Part shown: piece after piece, positions 1 through 6,564 of the stretch | How positions within the stretch are numbered: the stretch's first letter is position 1 | How the letters are laid out: the number at the start of each line of letters is the position of its first letter | DNA from: Clostridia bacterium | GTDB lineage: Bacteria; Bacillota; Clostridia; UBA1381 | DNA length: 8,778 nt | NCBI GenBank assembly: GCA_017420825.1 | Contig: JAFQNU010000173.1 | Coordinates: forward strand, 1-8,778 | Reading direction: 5' to 3' | Position numbers and translations under genes: made by a program | The notes under the pieces: generated by a model | Told to the model about the DNA's origin: nothing | Database searches by the model: none | Seen by the model: the letters and a program-made list of their open reading frames with translations, nothing else

Positions 1-795
1 ACGGCAAAGCCAGATATGGAGGAAAGACAGGGGATTGTGCATCACATGATTGATATTGTCAATCCAATGAACGGCTTTTCGGTTGCAGAATATGTAAAAA
101 TGGCACATGAGGTAATTTCCGATATTACCAAAAGAGGGAAGAATGCAATAGTTGTTGGAGGTACAGGCCTGTATATTAATTCTCTTGTCAATGATGTTGA
201 TTTTGGGGAAAATGACAACGATATGTCAGTTCGTGAAGAGCTTGAGGAGCTGTCAGAGGAAAAGGGGATTGATTACCTCGTAAATATGCTTTTGGAGTTT
301 GACCCTGTGTCTGCACAGAAAATCCATAAGAATAATGCAAAAAGAATTATAAGAGCAATAGAATTTTACAGGCTCACGGGTGTTCCCATATCCGAGCATC
401 AGGCAGAAACAAAGAAAAAGGAATCACGCTATAACCCTTGTATGCTTGCAATCCGTTGGGATATGCAAAAGCTTTATGAGAGAATTGAAAAGCGTGTTGA
501 TATTATGGCACAAAATGGTCTTGTTGATGAGGTGTTATCACTTCTTAAAATGGGGTGTACTCCCGATATGCTTTCCATGCAGGGAATAGGTTATAAGGAG
601 ATATTGGAGCATTTATCGGGAAGTATAAGTCTTGAAGAAGCATATGATAAAATAAAACTCAACACAAGACACTATGCAAAAAGACAGATGACGTGGTTTC
701 GTCGTGATGAGAGAATTAACTGGATAGACTATGACACTGATATTTTAAATAACGCAAGAAAAATACTAGATGCGTATTTTGAGGGAGAGAGTTAA
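1..795 (+). CDS. miaA: tRNA dimethylallyltransferase, 5'-truncated by the window edge
   Basis: MiaA transfers a dimethylallyl group to the N6 of A37 in tRNAs that read codons starting with U. It acts in the cytoplasm and steadies codon-anticodon pairing. The frame is open from base 1, beginning TAKPDMEERQG, which matches the family's GTAKP segment followed by the HHxID motif (HHMID here). The ATG at 16 is therefore internal and not the start. About 264 residues are visible; full proteins are about 310, so roughly the first 40-50 residues, with the P-loop, lie outside the window. Other family marks are GGTGLYI, NAKRIIRAIE, GLVDEV, QGIGYKE, and near the C-terminus TRHYAKRQMTWFRRD, the conserved tRNA-binding and catalytic end. 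The TAA stop overlaps the next gene's ATG by one base (TAATG), which suggests translational coupling. The C-terminal part looks intact. Family assignment is very secure. Confidence 0.96.
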   Translation, partial: TAKPDMEERQGIVHHMIDIVNPMNGFSVAEYVKMAHEVISDITKRGKNAIVVGGTGLYINSLVNDVDFGENDNDMSVREELEELSEEKGIDYLVNMLLEFDPVSAQKIHKNNAKRIIRAIEFYRLTGVPISEHQAETKKKESRYNPCMLAIRWDMQKLYERIEKRVDIMAQNGLVDEVLSLLKMGCTPDMLSMQGIGYKEILEHLSGSISLEEAYDKIKLNTRHYAKRQMTWFRRDERINWIDYDTDILNNARKILDAYFEGES

Positions 796-1499
796 TGGCA
801 CTATATACAATTTCAGATTTGCATTTGCCGATTGGTATAGATAAGCCGATGGATATATTTGGGAGTAAATGGACAAATTATGTCCAACGGCTTGAAAAAA
901 ACTGGAAAGCTATTATTAATGATGATGATACAGTTGTAATTCCGGGTGATATTTCATGGGCAACCTATCTTGAACAAAGCATACCCGATTTTGATTTCAT
1001 AGAGTCCTTGCCCGGACGAAAAATAATAATGAAGGGTAACCACGACTATTGGTGGACAACCATGTCAAAGCTTAATAAATTCCTGGCAGATAATAATTAT
1101 AAAACAATAAGCTTTATGCAGAACAACTCATTTATGTATAAAGATGTTGCAATATGCGGAACACGTGGCTGGAATTATATCGGTTATGGTACTGCGACTG
1201 ATGAGGATATCAGAATATATGAGCGTGAGGTGGGAAGATTTTTATTGTCTCTTGATGAGGCAAAAAAGAGCAATCCCGAAAAGATAATTGCATTTTTCCA
1301 CTATCCGCCGATTTGCGCCGATTGCATGGATAATGGTTTCACAGAGGTTATGAAAAATAATGGGATTGAGCTGTGTATTTACGGTCATATCCACTCTGCC
1401 GGACACAAAAATGCTGTCGAGGGAGTGCGTGACGGTATAAAATATATGCTTGTTTCGTGCGATTACAGGGATTTTATTCCTGTTAAATTGTGCGATTAG
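795..1499 (+). CDS. metallophosphoesterase (calcineurin-like predicted phosphohydrolase)
   Basis: A 234-residue protein with the full set of dinuclear-metal phosphoesterase motifs in order: DLH (D8, H10), GD (G51-D52), GNHD (81-84), a lone active-site His in FFHYPP (H169), and GHIH (197-200). All expected metal ligands are present, so it is probably active. It resembles the small group of predicted phosphohydrolases usually annotated as COG1768. The aromatic run NHDYWW and the segment RGWNYIG seem typical of that group, from memory. The substrate cannot be read from the sequence. There is no signal peptide, so it is cytoplasmic. The start is the ATG in TAATG, overlapping the miaA stop by one base. 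A purine-rich GAGGGAGAG just upstream, inside miaA, serves as the ribosome binding site. It is probably co-transcribed and translationally coupled with miaA. The superfamily is sure; the biochemical role is unknown. Confidence 0.88.
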   Translation: MALYTISDLHLPIGIDKPMDIFGSKWTNYVQRLEKNWKAIINDDDTVVIPGDISWATYLEQSIPDFDFIESLPGRKIIMKGNHDYWWTTMSKLNKFLADNNYKTISFMQNNSFMYKDVAICGTRGWNYIGYGTATDEDIRIYEREVGRFLLSLDEAKKSNPEKIIAFFHYPPICADCMDNGFTEVMKNNGIELCIYGHIHSAGHKNAVEGVRDGIKYMLVSCDYRDFIPVKLCD

Positions 1500-1540
1500 C
1501 ATAGAAATTTGAACTAAATGCAAATTTTTTCAAAAAATAA

Positions 1541-1568
1541 TTGAAATTTTAAAAATATATGTTATAAT
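1541..1568 (+). promoter_or_regulatory. sigma-A type promoter for tig-clpP-clpX
   Basis: The -35 box TTGAAA (1541-1546) and the perfect -10 TATAAT (1563-1568) are 16 bp apart. A TG one base upstream of the -10 (1560-1561) makes it an extended -10 promoter. Transcription would start near 1575, leaving a leader of about 60 bases before tig. The DNA around it is extremely AT-rich. A weak 7-bp AT stem (1505-1511 with 1521-1527) followed by a few Ts could end the upstream miaA transcript, but it has a single G-C pair and I do not call it a terminator. Confidence 0.75.
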
Positions 1569-1581
1569 TAAACGTGATGTC

Positions 1582-1603
1582 ATGATGGCAGTCTTGCCGT
1601 CAT
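1582..1603 (+). promoter_or_regulatory. hairpin in the tig 5' leader
   Basis: ATGATGGCA (1582-1590) pairs with TGCCGTCAT (1595-1603), giving 9 pairs including one G-U, around a GTCT tetraloop. It starts only about 7 bases after the predicted transcription start and ends 17 bases before the Shine-Dalgarno, so it does not hide it. No T-tract follows directly, so it is not a terminator. A 5' stabilising stem or a protein or RNA binding site is possible. The function is inference. Confidence 0.5.
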
Positions 1604-1634
1604 ATAATATTTTGACTTTGAGGAGGAAATACCA

Positions 1635-2921
1635 ATGGCTGTTAAAACAGAACAGGTAGAAAAAAATCTTGTAAAGGTAACCTTTGAGGTTTCAAGAGAA
1701 AAATTTGAAGAGGGACTAAAGTTTGCATATAATAAGAACAAGGGCAAATTTAATATCCCAGGATTTAGAAAAGGAAAGGTTTCAAGACAAATTGTTGAGA
1801 AGTATTATACAGAGGCTGTATTCTATGATGATGCAATCAACCATGTATTGCCTGATGCATATGATGAGGCTATAAAAGAGGCTGAGCTTGACGTTGTTGC
1901 AAAGCCTGAAATTGATGTTGAGGAAATCAAGAAGGGCGAGCCGGTTGTGTTCACTGCACTTGTTACCACAAAGCCTGAAGTAAAATTAGGCAAATATAAA
2001 GGTATAGAAGTGGAAAAAATTGAGAATAATGTAACTGATGAGGACGTTGATAAGGATATTGAGGCAGCACGTGCAAGAAATGCAAGAATTATCAGCGTTG
2101 ATGACAGAGCTGTTGAAAACGGCGATATCACAGTTATCGACTTTGAAGGCTTCTGTGACGGTGTTCCGTTTGAAGGCGGTAAGGGTGAAAAGTATCAGCT
2201 TGAGATTGGTTCAGGAAGCTTTATTCCCGGCTTTGAAGAGCAGATTATCGGTGCAAAAATCGGTGATGATATAGATGTAAATGTTACATTCCCTGAAGAG
2301 TACCATGCAGAGGAATTAAAGGGTAAGCCTGCATTGTTTAAGGTAAAGGTTCATGAGATTAAGGTTCGTGAATTACCTGAGCTTGATGATGATTTTGCAT
2401 CAGAAGTAAGTGAGTTTGAGACTTTGGCTGAGTATAAGGAAAGCATCAAGGCTAAGCTTGTTGAGCAGGCAGAGAAGAAGACAAAGCAGGAGCTTGAAAA
2501 CGCAATTGTTGACAAGGCTTGCGAAGCTGCAAAGGTAGAAATTCCTGATGCAATGGTAGAAAATCAGATTGATAAGATGATTGGTGATTTCTCACAGCGT
2601 CTTGCATATCAGGGCATGAATATTGATATGTATTTACAGTACACAGGCTCAAATATGGAAGCTATGAGAGAAAGCTTTAAGGAACAGGCTCATAAGCAGT
2701 GTCTTGTAACTCTTGTTGTTGAAGCAGTTGCCGCTAAGGAAGCTCTTGAAGCAAACGAAGAAGAGGTTGAAGAGAAGATTGTTGAAATGAGCAAAATCTA
2801 CAACATGGAGCTTGATAAGCTTAAAGAGGTTCTTCGTCCTGAGGACATCGACGGAATTAAAGATGAAATTAAGTTTACTAAGGCTATTGACCTTATGGTT
2901 AACAAAGCAAAGGTAAAATAA
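1635..2921 (+). CDS. tig: trigger factor (ribosome-associated chaperone and peptidyl-prolyl isomerase)
   Basis: Trigger factor docks at the ribosomal exit tunnel, shields nascent chains and isomerises proline bonds. The 428 residues match the usual 425-450 and all three domains are present. The N-terminal ribosome-binding domain (about 1-115) carries the signature loop GFRKGK (43-48). A FKBP-type isomerase domain spans about 155-245, with GSGSFIPGFEEQIIG and a VTFPEEY segment. The helical substrate-cradling C-terminal domain runs from about 250 to 428 and is rich in Glu and Lys. In the ribosome-binding loop the residue often Pro after GK is V-S here (GKVSR), a mild variation. The start is the ATG at 1635, behind a strong AGGAGG at 1621-1626 with 8 bases spacing. 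It is the first gene of the block with clpP and clpX, an order common in many bacteria. The 44-base gap to clpP holds no terminator, so the two are probably co-transcribed. Confidence 0.97.
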   Translation: MAVKTEQVEKNLVKVTFEVSREKFEEGLKFAYNKNKGKFNIPGFRKGKVSRQIVEKYYTEAVFYDDAINHVLPDAYDEAIKEAELDVVAKPEIDVEEIKKGEPVVFTALVTTKPEVKLGKYKGIEVEKIENNVTDEDVDKDIEAARARNARIISVDDRAVENGDITVIDFEGFCDGVPFEGGKGEKYQLEIGSGSFIPGFEEQIIGAKIGDDIDVNVTFPEEYHAEELKGKPALFKVKVHEIKVRELPELDDDFASEVSEFETLAEYKESIKAKLVEQAEKKTKQELENAIVDKACEAAKVEIPDAMVENQIDKMIGDFSQRLAYQGMNIDMYLQYTGSNMEAMRESFKEQAHKQCLVTLVVEAVAAKEALEANEEEVEEKIVEMSKIYNMELDKLKEVLRPEDIDGIKDEIKFTKAIDLMVNKAKVK

Positions 2922-2974
2922 TTAGTGTGGTCGGTGCATTGTTTTGTAATTTGTTTTAGAAAGGAATGACTGAT

Positions 2975-3559
2975 ATGAGTTTAGTGCCAATGGTAGTTGA
3001 GCAGACAGGCAGAGGAGAGCGTTCATACGATATCTTTTCAAGACTGCTTGAAGACAGAATAATTTTTCTTGGTGAGGAGGTAACAGATGCAAGTGCAAGT
3101 CTTGTAGTTGCACAGATGCTTTACCTTGAATCAAAGGATCCTGATAAGGATATACAGCTTTATATTAACAGTCCGGGCGGTTCAATAACAGCAGGAATGG
3201 CAATTTACGATACAATGCAATACATAAAATGCGATGTATCAACAATTTGTATTGGTATGGCGGCAAGTATGGGTGCATTTTTACTTGCGGCAGGTGCAAA
3301 GGGTAAAAGATTTGCGTTGCCTAACAGTGAGATAATGATTCATCAGCCGTTGGGCGGTATGCAGGGTCAGGCAACAGACATTCAAATCCATGCTGAGAGA
3401 ATTATTAAAATGAAACAGCATTTGAATGAAATCCTGAGTGAGAGAACAGGTCAGCCTCTTGATGTTATTGCGGCAGATACAGAAAGAGATAATTTCATGT
3501 CTTCAGAAAAAGCAAAGGCATACGGATTGATTGATAATGTAATAGAATCAAAAAAATAA
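2975..3559 (+). CDS. clpP: ATP-dependent Clp protease proteolytic subunit
   Basis: ClpP forms the double-heptameric serine protease chamber that degrades proteins unfolded by ClpX or related ATPases. The 194-residue protein has the catalytic triad at S98 (in GMAASMG), H123 (in MIHQPLGG) and D172 (in ERDNF). It also has the YINSPGGS oxyanion-hole region (63-70) and the AERTGQ-type segment, here SERTGQ. The N-terminus MSLVPMVVEQTGRGERSYDI lines up with Bacillus ClpP (MNLIPTVIEQT, from memory). That alignment decides the start at ATG 2975. The in-frame ATG at 2966 directly abuts the ribosome binding site AGAAAGGA (2958-2965), whereas 2975 leaves 9 bases. Very little propeptide seems present. The gene lies 53 bases after tig and before clpX, so protease and unfoldase are made together. 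All key residues are present and it should be functional. Confidence 0.97.
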   Translation: MSLVPMVVEQTGRGERSYDIFSRLLEDRIIFLGEEVTDASASLVVAQMLYLESKDPDKDIQLYINSPGGSITAGMAIYDTMQYIKCDVSTICIGMAASMGAFLLAAGAKGKRFALPNSEIMIHQPLGGMQGQATDIQIHAERIIKMKQHLNEILSERTGQPLDVIAADTERDNFMSSEKAKAYGLIDNVIESKK

Positions 3560-3563
3560 GATT

Positions 3564-3599
3564 AAAATTAAGGCACACAAAAATGTGTGCCTAAATTTT
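3564..3599 (+). terminator. hairpin between clpP and clpX (weak or partial terminator)
   Basis: AGGCACACA (3571-3579) and TGTGTGCCT (3584-3592) form a perfect 9-bp stem with an AAAA loop. After one A-A mismatch the flanks AAAATT (3564-3569) and AATTTT (3594-3599) can add six A-T pairs. The downstream T-run is only TTTT and follows AAA, so termination would be inefficient. It begins a few bases after the clpP stop and ends before the clpX ribosome binding site. No separate clpX promoter is visible, so partial read-through or an mRNA-processing or stability role is likely. Confidence 0.6.
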
Positions 3600-3624
3600 G
3601 ATTTACCCCGAAGGTGGTTTATTT

Positions 3625-4866
3625 ATGGCAAAAAATGATGAGAAAAAGGCAATACATTGTTCCTTCTGCGGAAAAAAGGAAGACGAGGTTCGCAGACTTA
3701 TTGCAGGAGAAAATGTTTTTATCTGTAATGAGTGTATTGCTATATGCAACGGCATTCTAAATGACGGATTAGAAGGTAATGATTTTGAGTATGACAATGC
3801 GGAGTTACCAAAGCCAAAGGAAATCAAAGCGGTTCTTGACCAGTATGTTATAGGTCAGGAGGAGGCAAAGAAAATTCTTGCGGTAGCAGTATATAATCAT
3901 TATAAAAGAATAGAAAAGCAGGTCAGGGAAGATGATGAGATAGAGCTTCAGAAAAGTAATATTCTCTTAATTGGTCCGACAGGCTCAGGAAAAACCTTCC
4001 TTGTACAAAATCTTGCAAGAATTTTGAATGTTCCGTTTGCAATTGCTGATGCAACGTCATTGACTGAGGCAGGATATGTGGGCGAAGATGTGGAAAATAT
4101 CTTATTAAAGCTTATCCAGGCGGCAGACTATGACATTGAAGAAGCAGAACGAGGAATAATATATATTGATGAAATAGATAAGATTGCAAGAAAATCTGAA
4201 AATGTTTCAATAACAAGAGACGTAAGCGGTGAGGGAGTTCAGCAAACCCTGTTAAAGGTATTGGAGGGTACTGTTGCATCTGTTCCTCCGCAGGGCGGAA
4301 GAAAGCATCCGCATCAGGAATTTATCCAGATAGACACAACAAATATCTTGTTTATATGCGGCGGTGCATTTGACGGAATTGAAAAAATTATAGGTGACAG
4401 AATAGGTAAAAAGGGACTTGGTTTCGGAGCGGAGATTGAAAGTAAGCAGGAAAGAAACATCAGCGAGCTTTTGCAAAAGCTTGCTCCGCAAGACTTGTTG
4501 AAGTTTGGTCTCATACCTGAATTTATTGGTCGTTTGCCTGTTGTTGCAAAGTTAAATCAGCTTGATGAGGAGGCACTTTGCGATATTTTGACAAAGCCTA
4601 AAAATGCGCTCGTTAAACAGTATCAGTCACTTTTTGGTATGGACGGAGTTGAGCTTGACTTTGATGATGAGGCAATTTCTGCAATTGCTAAAAAGGCATT
4701 AAAGAGAAACACAGGTGCAAGAGGCTTGCGTTCGATAATTGAAGAGGTTATGACGGATATAATGTTTGAGGTACCGTCTGATAAGGACGTGAAAAAATGT
4801 GTTGTACATGAGGATTGTATAACAAAGGATAAACAACCTGAGCTTATAAGGGCAGCAGGCGAGTAA
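3625..4866 (+). CDS. clpX: ATP-dependent Clp protease ATP-binding subunit ClpX
   Basis: ClpX is the hexameric AAA+ unfoldase that recognises tagged substrates and feeds them to ClpP. The 413-residue protein has an N-terminal zinc-binding domain with C12, C15, C34 and C37. Then come Walker A GPTGSGKT (117-124), the pore loop GYVG (150-153), Walker B IIYIDE (178-183), the RKH loop (226-228) and the sensor-2 arginine in GARGLRS (364-370). The ClpP-docking loop reads LGF (265-267) where IGF is usual, a conservative change that should still dock. The start is ATG 3625, behind AAGGTGG (3611-3617), 7 bases away. An in-frame TTG at 3598 has no ribosome binding site, lies at the end of the hairpin, and would add residues before the normal MAKNDEKK-type start. 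The gene directly follows clpP and both proteins look complete, so a working ClpXP is expected. No lon follows in this window. Confidence 0.97.
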   Translation: MAKNDEKKAIHCSFCGKKEDEVRRLIAGENVFICNECIAICNGILNDGLEGNDFEYDNAELPKPKEIKAVLDQYVIGQEEAKKILAVAVYNHYKRIEKQVREDDEIELQKSNILLIGPTGSGKTFLVQNLARILNVPFAIADATSLTEAGYVGEDVENILLKLIQAADYDIEEAERGIIYIDEIDKIARKSENVSITRDVSGEGVQQTLLKVLEGTVASVPPQGGRKHPHQEFIQIDTTNILFICGGAFDGIEKIIGDRIGKKGLGFGAEIESKQERNISELLQKLAPQDLLKFGLIPEFIGRLPVVAKLNQLDEEALCDILTKPKNALVKQYQSLFGMDGVELDFDDEAISAIAKKALKRNTGARGLRSIIEEVMTDIMFEVPSDKDVKKCVVHEDCITKDKQPELIRAAGE

Positions 4867-4873
4867 ATTGTGT

Positions 4874-4905
4874 GGGGCTGTTGCAGACGCAACAACCCCT
4901 TTTTT
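4874..4905 (+). terminator. intrinsic terminator or attenuator between clpX and lysA
   Basis: GGGGCTGTTGC (4874-4884) pairs with GCAACAACCCC (4889-4899) through 10 of 11 positions, with one C-A mismatch, around an AGAC tetraloop. A run of six Ts (4900-4905) follows. This is a textbook rho-independent terminator. It starts 7 bases after the clpX stop and ends 18 bases before the lysA ATG. Confidence 0.85.
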
Positions 4906-4923
4906 CAGAAAGGAAGAGAAGAT

Positions 4924-6225
4924 ATGTTTGTATCGGAAAACCTGAATATAAACGAAAAGGGACATCTGACAATCGGGAAAAATGATACAGTGGAGCTGGC
5001 AAAGGAATTTGGTACACCGCTGTATGTTATGGACGAGGAATTAATAAGAAAAAATTGCAGAGCCTATAAGAATGCCATGGATAAGCACTATGGCGGTAAT
5101 GGTATGATTTTATATGCAAATAAGGCATTTTGTTCGCTGTTTACCTGTAAAATTGCAAAGGAAGAAGGACTCGGACTTGACGTTGTATCAGGCGGAGAAC
5201 TGTACACAGCAATTAAGGCTGATTTCCCGATGGAAAATATTTGTTTCCATGGTAACAATAAAACATATGACGAGCTTGTAATGGCGGTTGAGAATAATGT
5301 GGGACACATTATCGTTGACAACATTTATGAGCTTGATATGCTTAATAAGATTGCAGAGGAAAAGGGTAAAATTCAGAAGATAATGTTTAGAATAAAGCCC
5401 GGAATAGACGCACACACGCACAGCTTTATACAGACAGGTCAGATTGACTCAAAATTTGGTGTTGCACTTGAAAACGGTGAGGCATTTGATATTATTGAGA
5501 AGGCAATAGCCATGAAAAATGTCAAAGTCACAGGAATACACTGTCACATTGGCTCACAGATTTTTGATATTGACCCGTTTGTGAGAGCGGCAGAGGTTAT
5601 GACAGGCTTTATGGGTGATATATATGAGTCGCTTGGCTATGAGCTTGAGGAATTAAACCTTGGTGGCGGTTATGGGATTAAATATACTCAAAATGATGAT
5701 CCACTGCCGTATGATGCATATATGAAGCCTGTTTCAGAGGCGGTTAAAGCAACAGCACAAAAAAGAGGTATAAAACAGCCATTTATATTCATGGAGCCGG
5801 GGCGTTCAATTGTTGCAAGTGCAGGAATAACTCTTTATACGGTCGGTTGTGTGAAGGATATAAAAAATGTGAGAAAATATATATCGGTAGACGGTGGTAT
5901 GGCTGACAATCCGAGATACATAATGTACGAATCGGAATATGAAGCAGTTCTTGCTAACAGGGCAGACGCACCTAAGTGCGAAAAGGTTACAATTGCAGGA
6001 AAGTGCTGTGAGTCGGGAGATATTCTCATTAAAGATACCATGATGCCCGAAACAAAACAGGGAGATATACTTGCAGTTTTCGCAACAGGTGCATATAACT
6101 ATTCAATGGCGTCAAATTATAACAGGATTTGTAAGCCGGCAGTGGTTGCGGTAAATAACGGCGAGGCAAGAGTGGTTATAAAAAGAGAAACCTATGAGGA
6201 TTTAATCAAAAACGATATTATGTAA
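4924..6225 (+). CDS. lysA: diaminopimelate decarboxylase
   Basis: LysA is a PLP enzyme that decarboxylates meso-diaminopimelate to L-lysine, the last step of lysine synthesis. The 433 residues match the family length. The alanine-racemase-like barrel carries the PLP lysine K67 in YANKAF, HCHIGSQ (206-212), the phosphate-binding GGGYG (247-251) and EPGRS (291-295). The C-terminal beta domain carries the active-site CCESGD (361-366) and GAYNYSMASNYN (389-400). All main active-site motifs are present, which favours LysA over the related arginine, ornithine or carboxynorspermidine decarboxylases. The start is ATG 4924, behind AAAGGA (4909-4914) at 9 bases. The in-frame GTG at 4870 would translate the terminator hairpin and has no ribosome binding site. 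No clear promoter was found between clpX and lysA or in the last bases of clpX, so expression probably depends on read-through from the clp block. Confidence 0.96.
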   Translation: MFVSENLNINEKGHLTIGKNDTVELAKEFGTPLYVMDEELIRKNCRAYKNAMDKHYGGNGMILYANKAFCSLFTCKIAKEEGLGLDVVSGGELYTAIKADFPMENICFHGNNKTYDELVMAVENNVGHIIVDNIYELDMLNKIAEEKGKIQKIMFRIKPGIDAHTHSFIQTGQIDSKFGVALENGEAFDIIEKAIAMKNVKVTGIHCHIGSQIFDIDPFVRAAEVMTGFMGDIYESLGYELEELNLGGGYGIKYTQNDDPLPYDAYMKPVSEAVKATAQKRGIKQPFIFMEPGRSIVASAGITLYTVGCVKDIKNVRKYISVDGGMADNPRYIMYESEYEAVLANRADAPKCEKVTIAGKCCESGDILIKDTMMPETKQGDILAVFATGAYNYSMASNYNRICKPAVVAVNNGEARVVIKRETYEDLIKNDIM

Positions 6226-6263
6226 AACAATCAACGGAGTGCATCGCACTCCGTTTGATTGTT
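6226..6263. terminator. strong hairpin after lysA, probably bidirectional
   Basis: The core GGAGTGC (6236-6242) pairs with GCACTCC (6246-6252) over an ATC loop. The stem extends outward to 6226 and 6263, with one bulged T at 6256, to about 17 pairs. Either strand of the outer stem is T-rich enough (GTTTGATTGTT on plus, GTTGATTGTTTT on minus) to act as the U-rich tail of the core hairpin. It starts right after the lysA stop. It could end lysA transcription and also stop leftward transcripts from the minus-strand promoter at 6479-6507. Confidence 0.7.
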
Positions 6264-6472
6264 ATGAAGTTTTGTTTGACGACTATCCGAGCATTTTAGT
6301 GCAATAAAAAAGTGCACTGAAACGAGTCAATGCACCGAAAAATGCAATGCCCGTTTGCTGCGACACAAATTTCAAACATGCATTTTCATATACATAGAAA
6401 TAGGGCATACATTTTTGCCGAAAAACAAAAAAATACGCATATAAAAAACATGTTTTATTAAATTTGCATCGC
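6226..6472 (-). ncRNA. candidate leftward transcript from an orphan promoter (no known product)
   Basis: A strong minus-strand promoter (-35 at 6507-6502, -10 at 6484-6479) would start RNA near 6472. It would run left for about 245 bases to the hairpin just after lysA. No good coding sequence lies on it: short frames exist, such as one of about 41 codons beginning near 6405, but none has a Shine-Dalgarno. A small RNA or an unrecognised peptide is possible, and so is a promoter that is silent in the cell. I know no RNA family matching it. This is inference from promoter and terminator placement only. Confidence 0.3.
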
Positions 6473-6478
6473 AACATT

Positions 6479-6507
6479 ATATTACCATAAAATGATATTA
6501 ATGTCAA
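6479..6507 (-). promoter_or_regulatory. leftward promoter, consensus -35 and extended -10
   Basis: Read on the minus strand, TTGACA (6507-6502) is followed by a 17-bp spacer and TAATAT (6484-6479). A TG sits one base upstream of the -10. This is as good a match as the rightward promoter facing away from it, yet no gene lies downstream before the lysA terminator hairpin. Confidence 0.6.
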
Positions 6508-6541
6508 TATAAAAAAAATAATTTTACAGATAATATTGACA
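6502..6541. repeat. inverted repeat joining the two divergent -35 boxes
   Basis: TGTCAATAT (6502-6510) is the exact reverse complement of ATATTGACA (6533-6541). Each 9-base arm contains one promoter's -35 box, with 22 bases of A/T-rich DNA between the arms. Part of the symmetry comes simply from both boxes being TTGACA; the three further matching bases per arm go beyond that. Confidence 0.55.
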
Positions 6542-6564
6542 AGAAGATTATTTTGTAATACAAT
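6536..6564 (+). promoter_or_regulatory. rightward promoter for the toxin-antitoxin and glycosylase operon
   Basis: A perfect -35 TTGACA (6536-6541), a 17-bp spacer and TACAAT (6559-6564) predict a start near 6571. The leader is then only about 19 bases and consists almost entirely of the antitoxin's ribosome binding site AGAAAGGA (6572-6579). No other promoter is seen before the end of the glycosylase gene. Confidence 0.8.

Noticed and set aside
1605..1626. CtsR-like heat-shock operator before tig (TTTTGACTTTGAGG).
   Set aside because: The heptad repeat spacing of the CtsR consensus is not met; only a loose TTTGAC/TTTGAG similarity overlapping the ribosome binding site is seen. No CIRCE repeat is present either.
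2452..2652. Antisense open frames within tig, clpX and lysA (for example this one in tig).
   Set aside because: They lie wholly inside strongly conserved genes on the other strand, lack ribosome binding sites and show no domain signature; they are coding-strand shadows.
3598..3624. Upstream TTG start for clpX adding nine residues.
   Set aside because: No ribosome binding site precedes it and it lies at the end of the hairpin; ATG 3625 has AAGGTGG at 7 bases and gives the usual N-terminus.
4870..4923. Upstream GTG start for lysA adding 18 residues.
   Set aside because: The added codons translate the terminator stem and T-run; ATG 4924 has a good ribosome binding site and fits the family N-terminus.
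4867..4923. Lysine riboswitch (L box) ahead of lysA.
   Set aside because: The gap is under 60 bases, far too short for the known aptamer of roughly 170 bases or more, and only one simple hairpin is present.
6283..6507. Minus-strand open frame of about 74 codons downstream of lysA.
   Set aside because: It starts with TTG inside a promoter -35 box, has no ribosome binding site, is rich in Phe, Tyr and Cys as AT-rich noncoding DNA often is, and matches no family I know. Kept only as part of the candidate RNA region.
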